Made by a program: the position numbers and the translations under genes. The notes below the pieces were generated by a model. That model saw only the letters and a list, made by a program, of their open reading frames with translations, made no database searches and was not told the origin of the DNA. A stretch of 64,000 nucleotides of DNA from Rapana venosa (Eukaryota; Mollusca; Gastropoda; Neogastropoda; Muricidae), in NCBI GenBank assembly GCA_028751875.1, contig CM054143.1, positions 67,342,490 to 67,406,489 of the forward strand, written 5' to 3'. Positions 20,773 to 33,811 of the stretch are shown here, in pieces (position 1 is the stretch's first letter; the number at the start of each line of letters is the position of its first letter).

Positions 20773-22814
20773 TTTTTTGATGTAAAAAAAGCATATGAGC
20801 AAGTATGGCACAGTCGACTTTTACATAAATTAAAATCTGTTGGAATTTCGGGTTGTATGTTTAATTTCATCAAACATTTTCTGTCAGATAGATCTATTCA
20901 GTCCAGAATAGGAGGTACGTATTCAAATACAAGAACTTTGGATATGGGTTTACCACAAGGTTCTGTAATTGCTCCTATATTATTTAATATACTAATAGCT
21001 GATTTACCCAAAATGTTGTCAAAAGATTCAGTTTTAGTTCAGTATGCGGATGACATTTGCTTGTGGATGAAGGTGACATTAAAACGAAAGACTCCACTTC
21101 GAACTGTAAAGTATATAGAGAAACTTTATCAGTCTGAACTGAATAAAATCAGCTCATTTATGACAGAAAATGGGCTTAGCTTGTCGATGGAAAAAACAAA
21201 TATGATGCTTTTTAATTCAGGTTATGACCCTGGGAAGCTTCCTTCTTTTTCTATAGATGATGATGAAATATTATATACCCAACATGTTAAATTTCTGGGC
21301 GTTATTCTGACTCCTAAATTGTCTTGGTATAATCATATCAGCTATATACTGAATAAAGCAAGAAAAAGTTTAAATTTTCTAAAAATTGTGTGTAAACAAC
21401 CTTGGGGGCAAGATACAAAATCACTTATATCTTTAGCTACTTCTTTAGTGCGCTCAAGACTTACATATGGACAAGAGGTGTTTTTCAGTGCGCCACGATA
21501 CTTGTTAAATAAATTGCAAAGCATAGACAGTAAAGCACTCAAGTTATCTCTTGGAGTTCCTTTTCATGCATCTATTTTAGGCTCTTACAAGGAAACAGGT
21601 GTGCTACCTCTTGACGAACATAGAGAATTCTGTGCTGCAAAGTATATTTTGAGATGTTATTCAAACGAAAATTATTCACAAAAAGAAGTTAGCTTATGTT
21701 CGGACATACATTTTGTTAAACGAGCTAGGTCAATTGAATCGCTAACATCTATAAAGACGTACACCTCGGATATCTTCAAAGATTCTAAAATTGATGAAAA
21801 CGGTCTTGCTGTTAGACCGTCTTTTTCAGCTGTCCCTGAATGGGAAATGAATAAGCCAATATTTGACATGTGTCATACAAATCTATCAAAAAACGATTCA
21901 CCTAACATTCTTGCAAGCTTAGTGAATTCGCATATTGACACTCGCTATTCAGACCACTTAAAAATATACACAGATGGATCAAAACTTGATAACAAACAGG
22001 TAGGTGCAGCCTTCGTTATACCAGCCCATAACATTGAGAAAATATATCATATAACTAGTGGCGTTTCTATCTTTACTGCAGAGCTCTTTGCAATATTGAT
22101 GGCTCTCAACTATTTTGGTCCACTTCCTCACAAAGATTTGAATATTGTACTATATGTTGATTCTAAATCTGTATTGTGCGCATTAAATTCCTTTAATCAA
22201 AATATTAGAGTAGAAATGATCACTGAAATCAAACATGCTGTTCATTTATTGTCGTTGAAAGGCATCATTGTTACTTTTTGCTGGGTTCCTTCCCACTGTG
22301 GGATTATTGCTAATGAATGGGTCGATAGAGCTGCGCGACGAGGAGCACGCAATGTTGAAGGATCACTTATAGTCAATATTTCGTTAGACTTGCGAGAGGG
22401 TTATGAACTTTTAAAGCATACTTCCTATAATAAGGCCATTAAAAAATTGCTAAATTCTAATTGTTACTACACTCAAAATTGCCTAAATATGACGGATGTA
22501 CAAAACACTAATCGTTTCTGTGCAAAGTCACCTATGTCTGCTTCCAGAAATATATCAAGCTTGGCTTATAGATTTCGTTTAAATGCTCTTCGCACAAAAT
22601 ACTGCAAGAACATAATATGCATGTGTGGAAAACAAATTAGCGCCAGGCATCTACTTACTGGTTGTCCTAGAATTAAAGAAATCGTTTCTATAACATGAAA
22701 GATCCCTTACTTTTAGAATCATCTGTAACGCTTAAAAGCATCCTAAACAATGATATACTTCTTTGCAAAATTTCTGAATATTTGCTACACAGCCCAGTCG
22801 GTATCTTCCTGTGA
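20773..22814 (+). CDS. Reverse transcriptase / RNase H, 5'-truncated, one frameshift
   Basis: Copies element RNA and degrades the RNA strand. RT motif A (FFDVKKAYEQVWH) is at the very start, near 20773. Motif B (GLPQGSVIAPILFN) is near 20947, motif C (VQYADDICLW, catalytic YADD at 21043-21054) follows, and FLGVILTPKLSW is near 21292. The RNase H domain has IYTDGSK near 21965, TAELFAILMALNY near 22075, LYVDSKSVL near 22150 and WVPSHCGIIANEWVDRAA near 22283, so all four acidic residues and the His are present. A Cys/His cluster (CMCGKQISARHLLTGC) is near 22618. The frame is open for about 640 codons to 22698. A one-base shift near 22684 then separates the last 43 or so codons (FYNMKDPLLLESS to GIFL, stop at 22812). 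So little decay suggests a young insertion. Confidence 0.85.
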
Positions 22815-23040
22815 TTGATCATCTTGTTTTAAAGCTTATCATTTAAATGAATGTTCTGTAAACCTCTCTTAATGCCCTGTGTTTTTTACCCCATACTTTG
22901 TGCTAATATCTACGTTCCCAAAGTCCAAACTTTTTGGCTAGTTATAGTACCTATTGTTAGTTTTCAGAGTTTTTCTTGTTCTATTTGTTATCCAAGACTG
23001 GTTGAAGATTTAGAAACATGTTCTTGCTTATTCCCCTAAA
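20773..23040 (+). mobile_element. RNase H-bearing non-LTR retrotransposon, 5'-truncated
   Basis: The element starts at RT motif A and continues through RT, RNase H and a Cys/His end to about 22814, then a probable 3' UTR to about 23040. An RNase H domain after the RT points to the I-type group (I, Nimb and relatives). There are no LTRs. The left edge is a GATA/GACA tract. The right edge is a T/G homopolymer region. Confidence 0.72.
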
Positions 23041-23158
23041 GGTTTTTTTGGGGGGTTTTTTTCTTGGTTTTTTTTGGGTTTTTTTTTGGGGGGGTACTTG
23101 GTTTTTTTAGCAAGGCCCTAAGTTTTGTATAACTGTTTGTTGATTAGGCTATTTACTG
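22815..23158. other. Probable 3' UTR, then T/G homopolymer tract
   Basis: 22815-23040 is AT-rich and probably the 3' UTR of the upstream element. 23041-23110 consists of T and G runs. No gene is seen. Confidence 0.5.
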
Positions 23159-23781
<623 letters not shown>

Positions 23782-23784
23782 CGT

Positions 23785-23825
23785 CTGATATCACTTTTTG
23801 GTGGAAGGACGTTAAACTGAAGAAC
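23785..23825 (+). repeat. Short retroelement-like tail fragment
   Basis: Contains GGTGGAAGGACGTTAAACTG and ACTAACTAAC, which resembles the 3' ends of repeats I have seen in gastropod DNA. It is too short to classify. Confidence 0.35.
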
Positions 23826-23831
23826 TAACTA

Positions 23832-23924
<93 letters not shown>

Positions 23925-23935
23925 TGATAGACAGT

Positions 23936-24003
<68 letters not shown>

Positions 24004-24033
24004 CAGATAGATAGATAGAAAGATATAGATAGG

Positions 24034-24065
<32 letters not shown>

Positions 24066-24150
24066 TGATAGATAGATAGATAGATAGGTAGAACGATATA
24101 GATAGATGGATAGACAGACAGACAGACAGACAGAAAGACAGACAGATAGA

Positions 24151-24190
<40 letters not shown>

Positions 24191-24199
24191 TAGACAGAC

Positions 24200-24234
<35 letters not shown>

Positions 24235-24239
24235 CAGAC

Positions 24240-24270
<31 letters not shown>

Positions 24271-24345
24271 CAGATAGATAGACAGATAGATAGACAGACA
24301 GACAGATAGATAGATAGATAGATAGACAGATAGATAGACAGATAG
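23826..24345. repeat. (GATA)n/(GACA)n array
   Basis: About 520 bp of alternating GATA and GACA blocks. The Tyr/Leu/Ser/Ile frames on the minus strand are translations of the repeat. Confidence 0.97.
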
Positions 24346-24720
24346 AACAGGAAAATTGGTAAGGATACAAGAAACAGAACCGAGGAGAAAAAGGAGAGAA
24401 AAGTCAGCAGAGACAACAGACATTTCCACAAACTGACTGAAAGAAAACCAAGAAAGAAACGTGGAAAAAGCAAGGAAGAAGGAAAGCAAAGAAGAAAAGA
24501 CAACAGGGAAAGGAAAGAAGAAATAGAGACAAAAAGAAAAACAACAACAGAAAGACAAACAAACAGAAAGAAAGAAAAAAAGGAAGGGAAGAAAGAAAGG
24601 GAAAAAAAAGAAGGAAAGAGAGAATCTAAGAAAGAAAACTAGGAAAAGGAAGGAGACAAGGACAAAGAGAAAGACAGGAAAGAAGAAAGTACAGAAAAAA
24701 CAAAAGAAAGAAAATGAAAA
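24346..24720. repeat. A/G-rich tract
   Basis: Purine-rich, mostly GAAAG and AAGAAA words, probably decayed simple sequence. No gene is seen. Confidence 0.7.
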
Positions 24721-25039
24721 TATGAATGCCAGAAAAAATTACCGCGCCCCCCTCGCCCCCCCCCCCCCTCCCAACTAAAATGAGATGAAAAGAAAGACAA
24801 ACACAAAAAAACAGAAAAGAAGAAAAGATCACTTGGCTGGGAACAAACCTTGTAACCTCCCTTGTATCCTTTAAATAGGATCCCCAAACATAAGGCACAA
24901 GGATTCACTAGGCGTTTATTTTTTTCTATTTTTGTGTGTGTGCAACATATATTTTAAGCATATTTTCTTCCTCTGTTTATCATCGTCTTTCCATGGCAGC
25001 TTTAGAAGGCCACAGCAATATCTGATAGTCTCGTGAATG
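24721..25039. other. No gene recognised
   Basis: Contains a poly(C) run near 24758-24770 and AT-rich sequence. I see no feature. Confidence 0.5.
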
Positions 25040-25226
25040 CGATTGACACTTCTCCATACTTCTGAAAAGTGTCTCGCTGTAAGGTACCTTGACACTTCTC
25101 CATACTTCTGAAAAGTGTCTCACTGTAAGGTACCTTGACACTTCTCCATACTTCTGAAAAGTGTCTCGCTGTAAGGTACCTTGACACTTCTCCATACTTC
25201 TGAAAAGTGTCTCGCTGTAAGGTACC
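25040..25226. repeat. 46-bp tandem repeat, four copies, each with an inverted repeat
   Basis: Each unit has GACACTTCTC and GAAAAGTGTC separated by about nine bases, so every copy could form a short hairpin. Copies differ by single bases. The Ser/Glu/Lys frame on the minus strand is not a gene. Confidence 0.92.
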
Positions 25227-25439
25227 ACAGCAGGTGAAGCTGCAATCCCTGCAGGAACCTCTGACGAAGGCTCTTCCAGGAGCCGAGACCTTAGTCAGGT
25301 CAGGCCACAGGCATGGTCTTACACAAAAATGCCTAAAATGCTGTCATTGTAAGATTTTATTATCTAGCATATTTTTTCTTTCAAATCTAATTCTTGAAAA
25401 TCATTTTCAAAAATGATTGAGACGTTGTAAGTGGTTACC

Positions 25440-25625
25440 TACACTTCTTTTCCTCCACTCATCTCATCTGCTCCCACAATCCCCTCCAGGGTCGTAAGGG
25501 CACTTCGGCCTGCCTCACCTTCTCTTTCCCTGCCCTGTTCCTTGTAGGATAGTCTTGGAGAGCCCATCAGATCTTGTCACATGTCCATACCATCTGAGCT
25601 TTCCTCCTCTTCTTTTTTCTGCATG
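25440..25625 (-). mobile_element. RTE-like LINE, C-terminal fragment
   Basis: On the minus strand, across frameshifts: KRRKLRWYGHVTRSDGLSKT, then ILQGTGQG and GRPK. This matches the RTE C-terminus seen at 11700-11830. Confidence 0.65.
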
Positions 25626-25799
25626 AACAGAATAAAAGATCAGAATGAGAGAAAAAACCCAGCAAAGACAGAGTTAAAGGAAGAAATAGAATAGGAAAGC
25701 AAAGAGGAATCCATGAGAGAAAGAAAGAAGAGAGGCACAGGACTGGCTGCTGAAGACATCCATCCCTCACCAGTGATCACATGACAGGAAAGCCACAGC

Positions 25800-25925
25800 T
25801 GCTAGGAGGTGACGGCAGCTGGGCCAGTGGGGAGGGAGTGGGAGGAAAGGGGGGGGAGGAGAAGGCAGGAGAGAGAGGGAGGGACAGAAGGGGGTAGGGA
25901 GTGGGAGAAAGCTGTATGGGAAATG
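25800..25925. repeat. G-rich tract
   Basis: GGGGAGGGAGTGGGAGG-type sequence, quadruplex-prone on the plus strand. Confidence 0.6.
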
Positions 25926-26047
25926 TGTCCCAGTCACAGAAAGCCAACAGCTGTTGATGACACAGCCGGAAACAACTGGCTGAAAGTGTCTGAGCTTCTC
26001 GAGTTAGTGTCGTTGAAGTTTGAACCTCGAAAAGTCTGCACCCTGTG

Positions 26048-26072
26048 TACATTCTTCTTTTTCTTCTTCTTC

Positions 26073-26113
<41 letters not shown>

Positions 26114-26280
26114 TCATCATCATCATCATCATCATCATCATCTCTCTTCTTCTTCTTCTTCTTCTTCTTCTTTTTTCCTTCTCTTCTTCTTCTTTCTTCT
26201 TCTTCTTCTTCTCTTCTTCTCTTCTTCTTCTTCTTCTTCTTTTTCATCATCTTCTTCTTCTTCTTCTTCTTCTTCGTCAC
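26048..26280. repeat. (TTC)n/(ATC)n triplet microsatellite
   Basis: Blocks of TTC, CAT and again TTC repeats. Poly-Ser, poly-Ile and poly-Phe frames here are artefacts. Confidence 0.95.
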
Positions 26281-26404
26281 TGTTAAAAACTGAATGATTT
26301 TTTAAAACTATGAATTAGACGTATTGTCCATCTATTTATTTTTATTTATTTTATTATTATCTTTTATTCTTTTTAATCGAGGATAATGGATTAAGCACTT
26401 ATTT

Positions 26405-26520
26405 GCTTTTGTACATCTAGTCCCCGTGTGTATGCGGTTTTGTAAATTGTCATCTGTTTCCACCGGCACACACTGGCCTACTCTTACGAAAAGCGGAACA
26501 GGATTTTAACATGTTCAGTT
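26405..26520 (-). mobile_element. SINE family B, 3' fragment
   Basis: Plus-strand words CCCCGTGTGTATGCGGTTTT, CACCGGCACACACTGGCC and AAAGCGGAACAGG are the complement of the SINE B 3' half. Confidence 0.8.
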
Positions 26521-27639
26521 TATGTGTGTGTGCGTGTGTGTGTGTCAAAGTCAAAGTCAAAGTCAAACATTTTTTTTCAGATGGTACTTTGAATAAGCAG
26601 TGCATTTGCTTTTTTTCATCAAGCCATCTATCTAAAGAAGAAAAAAAGCGAGAAAAAAAGATAATGTGTATGCAGACATAGAATAAAAAACCTAATCTAT
26701 GGTAAGCTATACAAATCAAACAAGAAAAATAATAACATATGCATACGTCGAATTAAAAACAAAACAAAAAACCCAGAAAAATATTAGACCATACAATTCT
26801 AATAATTCAAAAATCTGGAAAAAATATCCGTCATAACACAAACAAACAAGCAACAAAGAAAAATCAAACCAAAACAAACAAAGAAGACAAAACAGAATAA
26901 AAATAAAAACCCACACCAACTGCTCCCTCCCCCCCCCCCCCCCCCCCCTCACACACATACACACACAAACCTTCAACCATACAAACAACTGAATAAAACA
27001 ACAAAAAATAGATGAATCAACAAGAACAACCACAACAAGGAAATTAACAATCAAACAAACACAAACACACGTACACAACAACAGCAGCGACAATAATTAA
27101 CATAGGACAGAATAACAGCCAAGACAAATGAAGAACAATATAGAACTAACAAAAGACGAGAAAAAGAGTCCAAAATATCCCTCCCCCTCCCCAAGTAAAC
27201 CACCCTAAACCCAAAACAAAACAAAAAGCCAAATAAACCAAACCCCACCCCCACCACTACCAACAATAACAACAACAACCAAATGGATATAAACAGAGGA
27301 AACTGATGTATCATTTAAACACTTACATACACATACACATCCTCACCCATATCCCCTTCACCACATAATATACTCATATATAAGGAAAACAAGAATAACC
27401 AACAGCTATTGGATTCAGAGCAAAGAAGTATAACAAAGACATCCATTTCCTCCCTTTCCCCTGGTCATATACACGCATGTACATGTGCTTTTTGATTTGA
27501 GGCAGAGCAACGTTAATCCTTAGATCAAAGAATAAATTCAGGCAATGTAAACCCACCCAGCAGTACTAACGTCAGCAATAACAATTTAGCTCATCTAATA
27601 CAATGAAACAGAAAACTAACAGCGACAAAACTAAATATA
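26521..27639 (-). repeat. A/C-rich region, possible 3' UTR of a TTTGAC-tailed LINE
   Basis: A GT run is followed by a (GTCAAA)n block at about 26546-26570. On the minus strand the sequence ends ATCTGAAAAAAAATG then (TTTGAC)n, a tail style used by some mollusc LINEs. The rest is A/C-rich with a C run at 26932-26949. No coding block is recognised. Confidence 0.35.
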
Positions 27640-29540
27640 TCAGCATATTTTGTGTAACACAAAAGAACGTAAAAATCTCTTATTTCCCTCACCTCAAATC
27701 TCCTTGGATCTGCAAAAACAACTCCTCTGCCTAACACCCACAGCCTGTCTGAACTTCCATCCATATTTTCTGCCTTCTTCTCAGACAAAGTTCGAAACAT
27801 ACGCTCCAGACTGGATCAGACTCAATTCCAGCCTGCGCCTCCCGATCCCCAGTTCACTGGCACTCCTCTCTTTTCCTTCCATCCCACAAGTGAAAAAGAA
27901 ATCGTGACAATTCTGAAGGAAATGACTATAAAATCATGCGACCTTGATCCCATACCTACTCCTGTTTTCTCACAATGCCTTCCACAACTTGTACCTATTA
28001 TCACTAAAATAGTAAACTCATCTCTTGCGTCAGGAAATTTTCCATCAGCTCTTAAAACAGCAATAGTCACACCTCTACTGAAAAAGCACGCCCTCTGAAG
28101 AATTATAGGCCTGTCTCAAACTTACCCTTTGTCTCTAAAGTACTAGAAAAAGTCGTTTTAAAACAGCTCAACAGTCACCTTCATTCCAATGATCTCCTTC
28201 CCACTTTTCAATCTGCCTATCGCCCCAACCACAGCACAGAAACCACCCTAGTCCACATTTTAGATACACTTCTACTTGCTTCTGATGCAGGAAAAATCTC
28301 CCTACTCAATCTTCTTGACTTATCTGCAGCCTTTGATACCATAAATCACTCAAATCTTCTTTCTCGACTCCAAAATACGTTTGGTATTAACGGCACAGCC
28401 CTCACCTGGTTTACTTCATACCTCACAGACAGGTTCCAGAAAGTTATTGTAAACAAAATTCAATCAAAACCTGTCAAAATGCAATGTGGAGTCCCGCAGG
28501 GATCAGTCCTGGGCCCTGTTCTCTTTACTCTCTACACTGCTCCACTCTCATATATAATAAACAACCACCATATTGATCATCATTTCTATGCTGATGATAC
28601 TCAGCTTCAGTGCAGTGATACTGTTGAAAACTTGCCTTCCCTCCTGACAAATATGTCCTACTGCCTTCAAGACATTCAAAACTGGATGACTCAGAACAAG
28701 TTACAACTTAATGCCGATAAAACCGAAGCCATGCTCATAGGGACCCAACATAAACTTTCCTCTATCGCAAAAACTTCAATAAAAATCGGCAATACGTCAG
28801 TTCCTTTGTCCAACTCTGTGAAGTATTTAGGAGTAGTTCTTGACAACACACTCTCTATGAAAAAATTCATCACCCAGACCTGCCAGTCTTGCATCAATTA
28901 CGGCGCATAAGCGCGATTCGCAAGTATGTGTCCACTGATGCAACTTCCAAGCTTGTCACATCTCTCATTCTTTCACGTTTAGACTACAGTAATTCTCTTT
29001 TGGCTGGCCTACCAGCATCATCTATCCACATCTCTTCAACGCATACAAAACTCTGCAGCTCGACTGTCCTAAGAAAGAAAAGAAAAAATCTGAACACATC
29101 ACTCCTCTTCTGCGATCTCTTCACTGGTTGCCTGTCTCACAAAGACTGGAGTATAAAATCAATACCCTCTGTTTCAAAAGTCTCCACAAATCTGCACCCT
29201 CTTATCTCTGTAACTGTCTTCATCTGTACAACTCCATCCCGTTTCCCTTCGTTCAGCCCGCAGATACTTTGTGCTTTCGAACACCCAGATTCACACAAAC
29301 CACTGTTGGCCGTCGCCCTTCTCTGTTTCTGGTCCATCCACCTGGAATGACCTCCCTCTTTCACTTCGCCAAAAGCCTTCACTTGATACCTTCAAATCCA
29401 GCCTCAAAACACACTTATTTCCTACCTGAGACTTTCCCCCGAAATATCTGTCCCTAATTTTCAACAGCATTTTTCCCCTTCTAAGTGTTGTTCCGTGTGT
29501 GTGTGTGGGGTGTGTGTGTGGGGTGTGTGTGTGTGGTGTG

Positions 29541-29578
<38 letters not shown>

Positions 29579-29748
29579 TGTGTGTGTGTGTGCGCGTGTG
29601 TGTGTGTGTGCATTGTTGTTCATTATGTTTAAGGAGATTTTGATGCCTGTAAATGATTGAGTGCAAGCGCTTCGATTTGTTTTTGTTTTTTTACAAGATT
29701 CAGCGCTATATAAATTCCATATATTATTATTATTATTTTTTTTTTTTT
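27640..29748 (+). mobile_element. L2-like LINE, copy e (longest in 5' extent)
   Basis: It includes part of the linker between endonuclease and RT (SAFFSDKVRNIRSRLD near 27769), the whole RT region and the 3' end with AGCGCTATATAAATTCCA and (ATT)n. A GT array lies at about 29494-29610 in the 3' UTR. It closely matches copy b. Confidence 0.85.
27700..29430 (+). pseudogene. L2-type reverse transcriptase (frameshifted)
   Basis: Same protein as at 9860-11350. It reads SALKTAIVTPLLKKHAL near 28048, then a 13-bp deletion relative to copy b near 28095 removes DPNIL and shifts the frame. Motif A (LDLSAAFDTINHSNL) is near 28316, motif B (CGVPQGSVLGPVLF) near 28485 and motif C (HFYADDTQLQ) near 28579, with both catalytic Asp kept. 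A 4-bp deletion near 28893 (in the CYYQLRR word) and further indels near 29030-29250 break the thumb and C-terminal region. Apart from these indels it is nearly identical to copy b, so both are recent. It has no start codon of its own. Confidence 0.82.
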
Positions 29749-29917
29749 AAAAAGGCCAAAACAGCAAGAAAGTAAAAAACCAAACAGAACCAATTACACA
29801 ACACATACGCACTCACACACTTGTACACACACACACACACATACACACACACCAGATTCAAAGTGTGCTGGGGTTGATATCATATCAACCCATATATAGA
29901 TCAAATGCTTACACATG

Positions 29918-29920
29918 TAC

Positions 29921-29983
<63 letters not shown>
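29918..29983. repeat. (CTAT)n microsatellite, tail of the RTE fragment
   Basis: Sits exactly at the 3' end of the minus-strand RTE fragment that follows, so it is best read as that element's GATA-type tail. Confidence 0.9.
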
Positions 29984-30415
29984 GTCCCGTAGTCTGACGA
30001 CCGTGGGGGCACCCTCAAAAACTCAACAACCAGTTCCTTCCATTCCTCTCTCTGTTCTGTCTTTCTCAGGGTTTTGTTGAGTTCTAGGCCTGTCCATTCG
30101 CTGATGTTATCCTCCCAGCTCTTCCTTGGTCTGCCTATTCTTCTTCCTCCTTTGGACAGTGCCTTGTAAAACTGTCTTTGCAAGTCCTTTGGATCTTGTG
30201 ACATGCCCATACCATTTAAGTTACGCTTTTTCACGATCGTTAGAAGGTTCTCATAGGGTCCAATGGGTTTTCTGGATTTTGTTATGCACGCTTTCGTTGC
30301 TTAGGGGTCTTTGTAGGAGATGCCAAGGAGTCTCCGAAAGCATCTCATCTCCACTGCCTGTATTCTTCTCTCCAAATCTACAGTCAGGGTCCATGATTCA
30401 CAGGCATACAGAATG
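29984..30415 (-). mobile_element. RTE-like LINE, 3'-terminal fragment
   Basis: On the minus strand: YACESWTLTVDLERRIQAVE near 30410, LLGISYKDP near 30320, then KKRNLNGMGMSQDPKDLQ and GRPRKSWEDNISEWTGLELN near 30125, ending DYGTDR before the GATA tail. It has a few stops and frameshifts. It is the same family type as 6655-11966, but another subfamily. Confidence 0.8.
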
Positions 30416-30424
30416 TGTGTTTTG

Positions 30425-30778
30425 GGGTGGTGTGTGTGTGTGTGTGTGTGTGCCTGCATGCCTATGTGCATGCATGCGTATGTGTGTGTGTGTTGTGTGT
30501 GCGATCGTGTGATAGTATGTGTGTGTACACGTTCACATCTGCTAGTTTTCAGTTACTGTAGTGTTGGGAGATTTCCATTGCCTGTCTTGGCTAATTCGTG
30601 CCCTTTTTGGGATCACCAGTGTGTGTTGTGTGTGTGTGGTTGTGTGTGTGTGGTGTGTTGTGTTGTGTGTGTTGTGTGTGTGTGTGTTGTGTGTGTGGTT
30701 GTGTGTGTTGTGGTGTTGGGGTGGGTGTGTGTGTGTGTGTGTGTGGTGTGTGTGGTGTATGTGTGTGTGTGTGTGTAC
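30425..30778. repeat. Two (GT)n blocks
   Basis: 30429-30530 and 30617-30778 are GT-rich with TTG and GGG breaks; about 85 bp of ordinary sequence lies between. No gene is seen. Confidence 0.9.
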
Positions 30779-30849
30779 AGGGCCCTGTATCAATTTGCTG
30801 CCTCAAAGAGAACCCAGCCTAGGACACTGATCTCAATACTACAGCAGAG

Positions 30850-31150
30850 TTCTCATGCATGCAGCACAGGGTTGTGTGAGGGGCCTCCTCAAAAGCTGTC
30901 CAAACACCTGTGCATATCTGTACAACAGAGTTGTCACGAGAGCAACAGTCTTTTATGGGGTGCCTCATCAAAATCCATCCCCATACTTGTGATCATCAGT
31001 GCATCAGACTTCCCATGCATGCAGCACAGGGTTGTGTGAGGGGCCTCGTCAAAAGCTGCATAAACACCTGTGCAAATCTGTACGTCAGAGTTCTCATGAG
31101 AGCAACAATGCTTTTCGGGGCACCTCATTTAATGCTTTCCTTACACTCGG
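30850..31150. repeat. ~160-bp tandem duplication
   Basis: CATGCATGCAGCACAGGG occurs at about 30854 and 31013, and the similarity continues through AAACACCTGTGCA and GAGAGCAACA. It is a two-copy direct repeat with about 10-15% divergence by eye. Confidence 0.85.
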
Positions 31151-31159
31151 TCTAAAATT

Positions 31160-31520
31160 GGTTTATTCAATATTCAACAACATAAGAAAACATCAATACA
31201 GCAGGGGAAAGGCATCAAGCTGCAGCTTTTTCTGACATTACATTCCTGTGTATAATGACGATGGTGATAGCAACAACCCCTCTGGCCACACGAGAGAATA
31301 TCCAACAACAAACATAGACAATCCTGCAATGATGAAACAGAGCATGTGTAGACTGTGTCTTTCCATGCACACACACTGCTGGCTTCCCGGTAGCTAGACC
31401 AGAGCTGACATCCCGCCTGCAGCTCGTTGCCATCACCATCAGCACCAGTGACTGCCATCCTTACCATCCACCACCACCATACCTCCCCCAACTGCTGCCA
31501 TCCCTCTGTTCCCACCATCT
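31160..31520. other. No gene recognised
   Basis: Mixed sequence between the duplication and the 28-bp satellite. I see nothing in it except a gradual onset of CCACCA words from about 31440. Confidence 0.5.
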
Positions 31521-33811
31521 CCCCCTTATCAACCACCTCTGTCACTACCACCATTATCAACCACCACTGCCACAACCACCATTATCAACCACCACCACCA
31601 TTATCAACCACACCACCACCACCACCATTATCAACCACTACTGTCACCCATCATTATCAACCACTACTGTCACACCACTATTATCAACCACTATTGTCAC
31701 CACACCATTATCAACCACTACTGTCACACCAATATAACCCACTACTGTCACACCACCATTATCAACACTACTGTCACACCATCATTATCAACACTATTGT
31801 CACCACCACATTATCAACACTACTAATCCACCACCATTATCAACACTACTGTCACCACCATCATTATCACCACTACTGTCACCACATCATTATCAACACT
31901 ACTGTCACACCACCATTATCAACCACTACTGTCACACCACCATTATCACCACTAATGTCACCACACCATTATCAACCCTACTGTCACCCACCATTATCAA
32001 CCACTAATGTCACCACCACCATTATCAACCACTACTGTCACAACACCATTATCAACCACTACTGTCACCACCACCATTATCAACCACTAATGTCACCACC
32101 ACCATTATCAACCACTACTGTCACCTCCACCATTATCAACCACTACTGTCACCACCACCATTATCAACCACTACTGTCACCACCACCATTATCAACAACT
32201 ACTGTCACCACCACATTATCAACAACTACTTCCACCATCATTATCAACCACTACAGTAACCACCACTATCAACCACTAATGTCACCATCACATTATCAAC
32301 CACTACTGTCCCACCACCATTATCAACCATTAGTGTCACCACCACCATTATCATCCACTACTGTCACCACCACATTATCAACCACTACTGTCACCACCAT
32401 CATTATCAACCACTACTGTCACCACCTACCATTATCAACCACCACTGTCACCACCACCATTATCAACCACTACTCTCACAACCACCATTATCAACCACTA
32501 CTGTCACCACCACTATTATCAACCACTATGGCACCACCATATTATCAACCACTACTTTCACACCATCATTATCAACCTCTACTGTCACCACATCATTATC
32601 AACACTACGGTCACCACCATCAGTATCAACCACTACTGTCACACCATCATTATCAACACACTACTGTCACCACCATATTATCAACCTCTACTGTCACCAC
32701 TACATTATCAACCACTACTCTCACAACCACCATTATCAACCACTACTGTCACCACACACCATTATCAACCAATGCTGTCACCACCATCATTATCAACCAC
32801 TATTGTCACAACCACATTTAACCACTACTGTCAACACAATTATCAACACTTACTCTCACAACCACCATTATCAACCACTACTGTCACTCACCACCATATT
32901 ATCAACCATACTGCACCACCACCATTATCATACCACTACTGTCACCACCACCATTATCAACCACCACCACACCACACCACTATCAACCACTTAATATCAC
33001 CACCACATTATCAACCACTACTGTCACAACCATCATATCAACCACTACTGTCACCACACCATTATCAACCACTACTGTCACCACCACCATTATCAACCAT
33101 ACTGTCACACCACCATTATCAACCACTACTGTCACCACCACCATTATCAACCACTACTGTCACCACCACCATTATCAACACTACTGTCACCACCACCATT
33201 ATCAACCACTACTGTCACCACCATCATTATCAACCATACTGTCACACCACCATTATCAACCATACTGTTCACACCACCATATCAACCACTACTGTCACCA
33301 CCACCATTATCAACCACTACTGTCACCACTACAATTATCAACACTACTCTCACAACCACCATTATCAACCACTACTGTCACCACCACCATTATCAACCAC
33401 TACTGTCACCACCACCATTATCAACCACTACTCTCACAACCACATTATCAACCATACTGTCACCACCACCATTATCAACCACTACTGTCACCACTACAAT
33501 TATCAACCACTACTCTCACACCACCATTATCAACCCACTACTGTCACCACCACCATTATCAACCACTACTGTCACCACCATTATCAACCACTACTGTCAC
33601 CACCACCATTATCAACCACTACTGTCACCACCACCATTATCAACCACTACTGTCACCACCATCATTATCAACTTCTACTGTCACCACCATCATTATCAAT
33701 ACTACTGTCACCACCACCATTATCAACCACCACCACCACCATTATCAACAACCACCACCACCATTATCAACCACCACCACCACCATTATCATCCACTACT
33801 GTCACCACCAC
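31521..33811. repeat. 28-bp satellite (left part)
   Basis: About 80 copies of a unit made of CACCACCACCATTATCAACC and ACTACTGT, with one- or two-base indels. Because 28 is not a multiple of three, the array reads all three frames in turn, and all lack stops. The 464- and 348-codon frames are products of the repeat. The same unit continues at 37950-38515, beyond two inserted elements. Confidence 0.95.

Noticed and set aside
20773..23040. An LTR retrotransposon (RT plus RNase H)
   Set aside because: There is no protease, integrase, primer-binding site or LTR. Motif A is of the non-LTR type, and the RNase H follows the RT as in I-type LINEs.
25040..25226. CRISPR-like repeats with hairpins
   Set aside because: Four contiguous 46-bp units without spacers; a plain tandem repeat.
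29873..29895. Palindrome GTTGATATCATATCAAC as a regulatory site
   Set aside because: A perfect short inverted repeat, but isolated in repeat debris with no gene beside it.
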